DNA from: Streptomyces tuirus
Lineage (GTDB): Bacteria; Actinomycetota; Actinomycetes; Streptomycetales; Streptomycetaceae
Direction of reading: 5' to 3'
NCBI RefSeq assembly: GCF_014701095.1
Contig: NZ_AP023439.1
Span: 3,026,001-3,090,000, forward strand
DNA length: 64,000 nucleotides
The notes beneath the pieces are model-generated. The model was given only the letters and a program-made list of their open reading frames with translations. It had not been told where the DNA came from and searched no databases. This document shows, piece after piece, positions 19,713 to 26,235 of this stretch (the first letter of the stretch is position 1; each line of letters starts with the position of its first letter). The position numbers and the translations under genes are program-made.

Positions 19713-21206
19713 GTGGGCAGCACCAGTTCCGCGGCACGAGAGGCCGCACGTCCCGCCACGACCGGCCGGCGCGGAGCCGTCGTCGCGGCGCTGATGCTGT
19801 CGATGGCGCTGGCGGCGCTCGACGCGACCATCGTCTCGACGGCCGTCCCGCAGATCGTGGGGGACCTCGGCGGTTTCTCCGTCTTCTCCTGGCTGTTCTC
19901 CGGCTATCTGCTGGCCGTGACCGTCACCCTGCCTGTGTACGGCAAGCTCTCCGACACCTTCGGCCGCAAACCGGTCCTCATAGCCGGGTCGGTGGTCTTC
20001 CTGCTCGGGTCCCTGCTGTGCGCGGTGGCCTGGAACATGGGGGCGCTCATCGCCTTCCGCGTCGTGCAGGGCCTGGGCGGCGGCGCGCTCCAGGGCACGG
20101 TGCAGACCCTGGCCGCCGACCTGTATCCGCTGAAGGACCGGCCCAAGATCCAGTCGAAGCTGTCGACGGTGTGGGCGGTGTCCGCGGTGGCCGGCCCGGG
20201 CCTGGGCGGGGTGCTCGCGGCGTACGCGGACTGGCGCTGGATCTTCCTGATCAACCTTCCGATCGGCGCGCTCGCGCTGTGGCTGATCGTCCGTCACCTG
20301 CACGAGCCGGAGCGGGAAGCCACCCCGCACGCGCGCGTGGACTGGGCGGGCGCGCTGGCGGTGTTCGCCTGCGGCGGCGTGCTGCTCACGGCCCTGGTGC
20401 AGGGCGGAGTGGCGTGGCCGTGGCTGTCGGCGCCCTCGCTGGCGCTGTTCGGTGCGGGGCTCGCCCTGGTCGTGGTGGTGGTGCTGGTGGAGCGCCGGGC
20501 GGCGGAGCCGATCATCCCGGGCTGGGTGTGGCGGCGCCGTACGATCGCCGCGGTCAATCTCGCCCTGGGCGCGCTGGGCCTGCTGATGGTCGCGCCGTCG
20601 GTGTTCCTGCCCACCTACGCCCAGTCGGTGCTGGGCCTGGCACCGGTGGCCGCCGGATTCGTGCTGTCCGTCTGGACGTTGAGCTGGCCCGTGTCGGCGG
20701 CGCTGAGCCAGCACGTGTACCGCAGGATCGGCTTCCGCAACACGGCGATGCTGGGCATCGGCACGGCCGCGCTGATCCTGTTCGCGTTCCCCTTCCTGCC
20801 CTATCCCGGGCAGGCGTGGCAGCCGACGCTGCTGATGCTGCTGCTGGGCGCCGCGCTGGGCCTGTTCCAGCTGCCGCTCATCGTCGGTGTGCAGTCGACG
20901 GTGGGATGGGCGGAGCGTGGGACGACGACCGCGTCCGTGCTGTTCTGCCGCCAGACCGGCCAGACGATCGGCGCCGCGCTGTTCGGCGCGGTCGCCAACG
21001 GGGTGCTGGCCGCCAGGCTCGGCGGTGCGGGCGACCTGGACTCGGTGACGCGGGCGCTCGGTCCGGGCACGGCACCCGAGGCGACCCGGCGCGCGATCGC
21101 CGACGCGGTGCACGCGGTCTACCTCGGCGCGGCGGGCGCGGCCGCCCTGGCGTTCCTGGTGCTGCTGTTCCTCGCGCCCCGGACATTCCCGGTGCTCAAG
21201 GACTGA
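19713..21206 (+). CDS. MFS drug exporter, DHA2-like (about 14 membrane helices)
   Basis: Proton-driven efflux protein of 497 aa. Helix 1 carries the DHA2 motif C1-like ALDATIVSTAVPQIVGDLGG. Motif A is YGKLSDTFGRKPVL in loop 2-3. Motif B is AFRVVQGLGGGALQG, and motif C-like glycines (VAGPGLGGVLA) are in helix 5. The length and hydrophobicity fit 14 helices. The GTG at 19713 has GGGGGAGG upstream and begins a short cytoplasmic lead; the longer open frame upstream is promoter DNA. No repressor gene is adjacent. The substrate is unknown. Confidence 0.9.
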   Translation: MGSTSSAAREAARPATTGRRGAVVAALMLSMALAALDATIVSTAVPQIVGDLGGFSVFSWLFSGYLLAVTVTLPVYGKLSDTFGRKPVLIAGSVVFLLGSLLCAVAWNMGALIAFRVVQGLGGGALQGTVQTLAADLYPLKDRPKIQSKLSTVWAVSAVAGPGLGGVLAAYADWRWIFLINLPIGALALWLIVRHLHEPEREATPHARVDWAGALAVFACGGVLLTALVQGGVAWPWLSAPSLALFGAGLALVVVVVLVERRAAEPIIPGWVWRRRTIAAVNLALGALGLLMVAPSVFLPTYAQSVLGLAPVAAGFVLSVWTLSWPVSAALSQHVYRRIGFRNTAMLGIGTAALILFAFPFLPYPGQAWQPTLLMLLLGAALGLFQLPLIVGVQSTVGWAERGTTTASVLFCRQTGQTIGAALFGAVANGVLAARLGGAGDLDSVTRALGPGTAPEATRRAIADAVHAVYLGAAGAAALAFLVLLFLAPRTFPVLKD

Positions 21207-21227
21207 GGGCGTCCGTATCCTCACCCC

Positions 21228-21761
21228 ATGGTGACCATGGAGCCCCTGCGGGCGGACCACGCGGACGCGCTGCTGGCGTTCGAGCGTGCGAACCGGGCGT
21301 GCTTCGCGCGTACGGTGCCGGACCGCGGGGACGCCTTCTTCACACCGGCGGGGTTCGCGGCCCGCCTTGGGGCACTCCTCGACGAGCAGCACGCGCGCGT
21401 GTGCCGCTTCCATGTGGTCCTCGGGGAGGACGGCGAGCTGATCGGCCGGGTGAACCTGATGGATCTGGCCGACGGCAGCGCCGAACTCGGCTACCGCGTC
21501 GGCGAACAGGCCGCCGGCCGGGGCGTGGCGACGGCAGCCGTCGCGCAGGTGTGCCGGCTGGCGGCCACCGACTACGGCCTGACGTCCCTCACCGCGCGCA
21601 CGACCCTCGACAACCCCGCCTCCATGAGGGTCCTGACCCGCAACGGCTTCACGTGGGCGGAGAACACGACGGTGGGCGGACAACCGGGGGTCCGCTACGT
21701 CCTCCGGTCCCTCGACGCCGCCCCCGACAGCCCTTCGGTGTTCCGGCGTCCCGGGCGCTGA
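21228..21761 (+). CDS. GNAT acetyltransferase, RimJ/RimL-like
   Basis: A protein of 177 aa. Family pattern: MEPLRADHADALLAFERANR at the start, GRVNLMDLADGSAELGYRVG, acetyl-CoA loop EQAAGRGVATAAVAQV, and TTLDNPASMRVLTRNGF, which is typical of the RimJ/L group acetylating N-terminal or small-molecule amines. It follows the MFS gene by 21 bp and may be cotranscribed. ATG at 21228 or at 21237 (MEPL) is possible; neither has a strong ribosome site. Confidence 0.8.
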   Translation: MVTMEPLRADHADALLAFERANRACFARTVPDRGDAFFTPAGFAARLGALLDEQHARVCRFHVVLGEDGELIGRVNLMDLADGSAELGYRVGEQAAGRGVATAAVAQVCRLAATDYGLTSLTARTTLDNPASMRVLTRNGFTWAENTTVGGQPGVRYVLRSLDAAPDSPSVFRRPGR

Positions 21762-21969
21762 TCCACCTCAGGTGACGCGCCCGGACCTGCGAAAAGTCGG
21801 AGTTAACGCGGGTAACACCCGAGGCCGGAGAAGTATGCGCGCCTACCGACCGATCAGTTTGTCGAAACCCTCGCGCTCGACCCCTACTCCGAAGTAGCGT
21901 GCAGGGCTCCCACCCCCCACCTCCCTGCGGCCCGCCGCACCGGATCCAACCCTCGCAAGGAGTACCGGG

Positions 21970-22431
21970 ATGTCCTACGACCCGTCCCCGTCCTACCCGT
22001 ACCGACCACCCGACTCGTCCCCACCCCCGCCCCCGTCCCACGACCCGTACACGTACGACACCTACCCCTGGGCACCGCAGGAGGCGCCCGAACCGGCCGA
22101 ACGGCGTCCCCAGCGCCACGCCGCGCTCGGGCACCACAGCGACCTGCGGGTCCTGCGCAGCGCCTACCGCTGGCAGCGACGCGTGGCCACGCTCACGGCG
22201 CTCGGCTACTTCGTCCTGTTCCTGATCCTGTCGGCGTTCGCGCCGTCGTTCATGACCAGCACCGTCACCGACGGCCTGCCCCTCGGTCTGCTGCTCGCGC
22301 TCCTCCAGGTCCCCGTCACCTGGCTGGCGATCGCCCTGTACGAGCGGACGGCCCGCCGCCGCGTCGACCCGATCGCGGACCACATACGCAAGAACGCCGA
22401 GCTGGACGCGAAACGAGAGGGGACGCGGTGA
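21970..22431 (+). CDS. DUF485 membrane protein, partner of the following symporter
   Basis: A protein of 153 aa. A Pro/Tyr-rich cytoplasmic lead (1-45) precedes the DUF485 core (about 60-135), with LRSAYRWQRRVATLTALGYF, two membrane helices and the C-terminal NAELDAKREGTR. DUF485 proteins are encoded directly before acetate/monocarboxylate symporters (yjcH-actP in E. coli). Here the stop overlaps the symporter GTG by 4 nt (GTGA), which supports a shared complex or coupled translation. Confidence 0.88.
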   Translation: MSYDPSPSYPYRPPDSSPPPPPSHDPYTYDTYPWAPQEAPEPAERRPQRHAALGHHSDLRVLRSAYRWQRRVATLTALGYFVLFLILSAFAPSFMTSTVTDGLPLGLLLALLQVPVTWLAIALYERTARRRVDPIADHIRKNAELDAKREGTR

Positions 22432-24041
22432 ACACCGACTTCAGCGGCAACGCCCAGGCCATGTCCCTGGTCGGCTTCTCCGCCGTCGCCACGATCACGC
22501 TGCTGCTGTGCGTGATGACGGGCCCGGACCGGGACGACCTGGACGAGTTCTACACCGGCTACAGCTCCCTGTCCCCCATGCGCAACGGCCTGGCCATCGC
22601 GGGCGACTACATCTCCGCCGCGACCGTCCTCGGCACCGGTGGCGTCATCGCGCTGTTCGGCTACGACGGGATCGTGCTGGCCCTGAGCACGGCGCTGTCG
22701 CTGATGCTGCTGATGTTCCTGCTGGCCGAACCGCTGCGCAACGCCGGCCGGTTCACCATGGGCGACGCGTTGACCCGCCGGATGCAGGGACGCGGGGTCC
22801 GCATCGCGGCCTGCGCGGTGACCCTGGCGGCGCTGCTGCCGCTGATGCTGGTCCAGCTGGCGGGGACCGGGCAGCTGATGGCGTTCATCCTCGGCTTCTC
22901 CGGCGAGTCACTGCAGACCGGCTGCATCATCGGCGTGGGCGCGCTGATGATCAGCTACGCGGCGATCGGGGGGATGAAGGGCACCGCCCTCATCCAGATC
23001 CTGAAGATCGTGATGCTGCTCGGCTCCGGCCTGATCATCGCGGTGCTGATCCTGAACCGGTTCGACTGGGACCCGGGAGCCCTGTTCGACGCGGCCGCGC
23101 AGAACAGCGGCGTGGGCTCGGCCTTCGTCTCCTCGGGCCTGCAGTTCTCCGGCGGCCCCAACCCCGACCTGGACATGATCACCGCACAGCTGACGGTGGT
23201 CCTCGGCGGTGCCGTCCTGCCGCACGTCACCATGCGCATGTACACGGCCTCCAGCGCCCGGCAGGTGCGGCGCTCCATGTCCTGGGCGGTGTCGGGCGTG
23301 GCCCTGTTCGTGCTCGTCATCACGGTCGTCGGCTTCGGCGCGACCGCGCTGGTCGGGCGGGAGCTGATCGCGCAGGTCGACCCGCAGGGCAACACGGCGT
23401 ATCTGCTCGGATCGAAGGCGGCGTTCGGCGCGGACGTGTCGTGGGTGGAGACACTCCTGTTCACGACCGTCACCACGGCGGTCTTCCTCACGCTGCTCGC
23501 CTCCGTCGCCGGCATGATCCTGGCCTGCGCCAACTCCCTCGCGCACGACGTGTTCGCGGCCCGGGTGCAGGAGATGTCACAGCGGCGCGAGATGACCGTG
23601 GCGCGGCTGTCGGCACTGGCCGTCGGCGCCCCCGCGATCCTCCTGGCCACCCAGGTCCAGCACCGCAGCCTGCAATGGCTGGTGACGCTGTCCTTCTGCC
23701 TGGGCGCCTCGGCCATCGCGCCCGCGCTGGTCTACAGCCTGTTCTGGCGCCGCTACACGCGCACGGGCCTGCTCAGCACGCTCATCGGCGGCTCCCTGGC
23801 GGTCCTGTTGCTGATGCCGGGCACCAACCTGGTCTCCGGGTCACCCCTCTCCGCCTTCCCCGAGGCCGACTTCAACTGGTTCCCGTTCACCACCACGGGC
23901 CTGCTCTCCATACCCCTGGGCTTCGCCTGCGGCTGGCTCGGCACGCTGGCCTCCGGCCACCGGAAGTCGGAGGAACACCGCCACCAGTACGAGGCGGTGG
24001 AGGGCTGGATCCTGGCGGGCGCGGCCCGACGGGACCAGTGA
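22428..24041 (+). CDS. Sodium:solute symporter, ActP/MctC-like (acetate or monocarboxylate uptake)
   Basis: SSS-family transporter of 537 aa with about 13 helices. Signature areas: DEFYTGYSSLSPMRNGLAIAGDYISAATVLGTGGVIALFG is the sodium-site helix region, here named by its ends DEFYTG and GVIALFG. Others are AIGGMKGTALIQILKIV and PHVTMRMYTASSARQVRRS, shared with acetate permeases. GTG start, translationally coupled to the DUF485 gene. The substrate class is inferred from the family and the DUF485 partner; no kinase or regulator is adjacent. Confidence 0.88.
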   Translation: MNTDFSGNAQAMSLVGFSAVATITLLLCVMTGPDRDDLDEFYTGYSSLSPMRNGLAIAGDYISAATVLGTGGVIALFGYDGIVLALSTALSLMLLMFLLAEPLRNAGRFTMGDALTRRMQGRGVRIAACAVTLAALLPLMLVQLAGTGQLMAFILGFSGESLQTGCIIGVGALMISYAAIGGMKGTALIQILKIVMLLGSGLIIAVLILNRFDWDPGALFDAAAQNSGVGSAFVSSGLQFSGGPNPDLDMITAQLTVVLGGAVLPHVTMRMYTASSARQVRRSMSWAVSGVALFVLVITVVGFGATALVGRELIAQVDPQGNTAYLLGSKAAFGADVSWVETLLFTTVTTAVFLTLLASVAGMILACANSLAHDVFAARVQEMSQRREMTVARLSALAVGAPAILLATQVQHRSLQWLVTLSFCLGASAIAPALVYSLFWRRYTRTGLLSTLIGGSLAVLLLMPGTNLVSGSPLSAFPEADFNWFPFTTTGLLSIPLGFACGWLGTLASGHRKSEEHRHQYEAVEGWILAGAARRDQ

Positions 24042-24162
24042 CGCGGGCGGCAGGACAGCCGGGGACGGCTGGCCCTGCCGCCACGGCACACCGGCCCGGC
24101 CTGGTCGGCACCCGGCAGCCGGCCGCGTCACAGCGACGGGCCGCTTGCTGCGGGCTGCCGGC

Positions 24163-24223
24163 GGTTGGCGGTGGGGTTGGCGGTGGGGTTGGCGGGTTGG
24201 CGGTGGCGGTTGGCGGGTTGGCG
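24163..24223. repeat. G-rich tandem repeat, GGTTGGCGGTGG units
   Basis: GGTTGGCGGTGG occurs twice in tandem, then shortened units (GGTTGGCGG, GTTGGCGGTGGC, GGTTGGCGG, GTTGGCGG). The block is strand-asymmetric and G-rich with evenly spaced GG/GGGG tracts. It lies in a noncoding gap. Confidence 0.75.
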
Positions 24224-24361
24224 GCCGGATATCTGCCGACAGCCGGCTGGCGGCTGCTTGGCACCGACTTCCGGGTCCGGCTGCCAGGTGCCGGCTGCTG
24301 AACGCCGACCACCGGTAGCTGGTCGCCGACCTCGGGCTGCCGGGCCTTGGCCTCCGGCTGC

Positions 24362-24560
24362 GAACGGCATGCTTCCGGCCCTCGGCCCCAGGCCGCGCCA
24401 GCCCTCGGCCCCCGAGCCGCGCACGGCATGCTGCCGACCCTCGGTCGCGGGCCGCGCACGGCATGCCGCCAGCCCTGGGCCCCGGGCCGCGGACCGCATG
24501 CCGTCGGCCCTCAGCCCCGGGCGCGCACGGCATGCCCTCGGCCCCGGGCCACCGGGCTCA
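24362..24560. repeat. Degenerate 35-bp tandem repeat centred on GGCATGC
   Basis: ACGGCATGC or ACCGCATGC recurs at 24364, 24423, 24458, 24493 and 24527, giving steps of 59, 35, 35 and 34 bp. The intervening sequence CCGxCCCTCGGxCCCGGGCCGC is also shared. The 35-bp period is not a multiple of three, so no frame stays open by design and I read it as noncoding. It abuts the stop codon of the coiled-coil gene. Confidence 0.8.
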
Positions 24561-25445
24561 CTCCGACGCCACTCGTCCCGCCCAAGCCGTGAGGCTGGTG
24601 TGGACGCGGTTGATGTGGGACCGGGCGTCGTCTCGCTGCTCGGCGTGTTCGCCGAGGAGCCGGTCCGTCTCCTCCGCCACGGCCTCGGCGTGCTCACGGG
24701 CCCGGGCGACCAGCTCCGCCGCATGGGCGTGGGCCTCCGCCTCCAGTTCGCGGGCGGAGTCCTCCGCGTCGGCGAAGGCCTGCTCGGCGTCGAACAGCGC
24801 TTCCTCGGCGCGCGTCAGCGCCTCCTCGTCATCCGTGCCCGACGCAGCCTCGCGGGCAGCCTCCTCGCGCTCCGCCTCCGCCCACCCTTCGGCCTGCTCC
24901 TTGTTCTGCTCGGCCAGCATCCCGGAGGTGCGCCGGCGCATCTCCCGTAGCGCGGCCACCGCCTCGCCCCGCTCTTCCTCCGCCTCACGCCCTGCCACGC
25001 CTCGGATCTCGTCGGCCTCGGCGTGCGCGGCGAGCAGCCGCCGGCGGGCGCGTTCGTCGCCGTCGGCGCGTACGGCATCGGCATGCGCCTGCGCGGACTC
25101 GCGCACGCCCGCCGCGAACGACCGTGCCGCGTCCACGCGTTGCCCCGCGTCCCGCAGCGCCCCCTCCCGTACGGCAGCGGCCTCCTGCTCGCCGAGTTCG
25201 AAGAGCCGCCGCGCACGCTCCCCCAGCGTCTCGTAGTTCTGCGGGGCCAGGCGGGCCACGGCCTCACGCAGCAGCTCCAGTTCCTCGTCCATCCGCCGGG
25301 CGAGCACCGTCAGGCGGGCTGCCCTCTCCCAGGCCGCGTCCCGGTCCGCGGAGAGGGACTCGGCGTACGCGTCGACCTGCTCGGGACGGTAGCCGCGCCC
25401 CCGCACGGCCGTGAAGCCGTGCGGTGACGCCGTCGCGCTGCTCAT
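24558..25445 (-). CDS. DivIVA-like coiled-coil protein (often labelled cellulose-binding)
   Basis: A protein of 295 aa. The N-terminus GFTAVRGRGYRPEQVDAYAESL matches the short N-terminal motif of DivIVA-related Streptomyces proteins (F-x-x-V-R-x-GY-x-x-xQVD). The rest is one long Ala/Glu/Arg-rich coiled coil (about 45-290) without membrane segment or signal. Homologues are often called cellulose-binding proteins, without good evidence; a cytoskeletal or scaffold role is likelier. The ATG at 25445 has GGAGAGGGG upstream. It is a single gene between a repeat region and an AhpD-like gene. Confidence 0.75.
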   Translation of the reverse strand: MSSATASPHGFTAVRGRGYRPEQVDAYAESLSADRDAAWERAARLTVLARRMDEELELLREAVARLAPQNYETLGERARRLFELGEQEAAAVREGALRDAGQRVDAARSFAAGVRESAQAHADAVRADGDERARRRLLAAHAEADEIRGVAGREAEEERGEAVAALREMRRRTSGMLAEQNKEQAEGWAEAEREEAAREAASGTDDEEALTRAEEALFDAEQAFADAEDSARELEAEAHAHAAELVARAREHAEAVAEETDRLLGEHAEQRDDARSHINRVHTSLTAWAGRVASE

Positions 25446-25595
25446 CCGGACCCCTCTCCACCACATCGATGCGCAGGCACGCGCACCGACGCGAAGTCGC
25501 GCCAGAAATGGGATGATTCAGCGAACATCCTGGTGGATCAGACGGAAGTGTGCATAACGCGACACTCCACACAGAGGTCACGGGCCCACGGCCCG

Positions 25596-26057
25596 TCAGC
25601 CCCAGGTGGTGCCCGCGGGCTCCTGGACGGTCGTGTTGATGCGGTTGAACATGTTGGTGACCGAGACGGTGAGGATCAGCGCGGAGAGTTCCTTCTCGTC
25701 GAAGTGGTCGGCCACCTCTTCCCACAGCGCGTCCGGCACCGACTCCCCGGAGAGGTCGGAAAGCCGCGTCATCGCCTCCGTCAGCTTCAGCGCGGCGCGC
25801 TCGGCGTCCGAGAAGAAGGGCGCGTGCCGCCAGGCGGCGACCGCCGCGATGCGCTCCTCGCTCGCCCCGGCCTTGCGGAGATTGGCCACGTGCCCGTGCA
25901 CGCAGGCCCCGCAGCCGTTGATCTGGCTGGCGCGCAGCCCGACGATCTCCGCCACGTCCGGTGCCAGGCCGCCCTCCCCGATCGCCTGGAAGAGGGTGCC
26001 GATGCCCTTCATCGCGCCGGAAAGGACGTACGCCGGGTTCGTCATCCGTGCCTGCAT
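25596..26057 (-). CDS. Carboxymuconolactone decarboxylase/AhpD-like protein
   Basis: All-helical protein of 153 aa. The redox or proton-relay motif NGCGACVHGHVANLR has the CxxC and downstream His of AhpD-like peroxidase partners. The remaining helices (AAVAAWRHAPFFSDAERAALKL, LTVSVTNMFNRINTT) fit the CMD fold. The ATG at 26057 has GGAGG 8 nt upstream. The CxxC favours a peroxidase-related disulfide function over lactone decarboxylation. Single gene. Confidence 0.85.
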   Translation of the reverse strand: MQARMTNPAYVLSGAMKGIGTLFQAIGEGGLAPDVAEIVGLRASQINGCGACVHGHVANLRKAGASEERIAAVAAWRHAPFFSDAERAALKLTEAMTRLSDLSGESVPDALWEEVADHFDEKELSALILTVSVTNMFNRINTTVQEPAGTTWG

Positions 26058-26172
26058 GATCTCTGCCTCCTGAGTCGGCGGTGCGTCGTGCGTCGCTGTC
26101 ACTGCACTGACGGAGCGGCGGAGGGAGATGTGACCGCCCGGCGCGAAAAAAGATGCGGCACGGGCATGAAAA

Positions 26173-26210
26173 GAGCCGGGCCCGGTCGTACGAGCGACCG
26201 GGCCCGGCTC
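26173..26210 (-). terminator. Terminator of the deaminase/SUKH operon
   Basis: A perfect 16-bp stem (26173-26188 with 26195-26210) and a 6-nt loop, followed on the minus strand by TTTTC. It lies 26 bp past the stop of the deaminase-SUKH gene. Confidence 0.9.
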
Positions 26211-26235
26211 CTTGTGGCACGTCAGCGGCGAGGCG

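Noticed and set aside
24362..24560. CRISPR array
   Set aside because: The units show continuous similarity without unique spacers, and no cas gene is present.
24165..24950. Plus-strand frame over the tandem-repeat region into the coiled-coil gene
   Set aside because: The repeat period of 35 bp shifts frame in every unit, and the second half is antisense to the coiled-coil gene.
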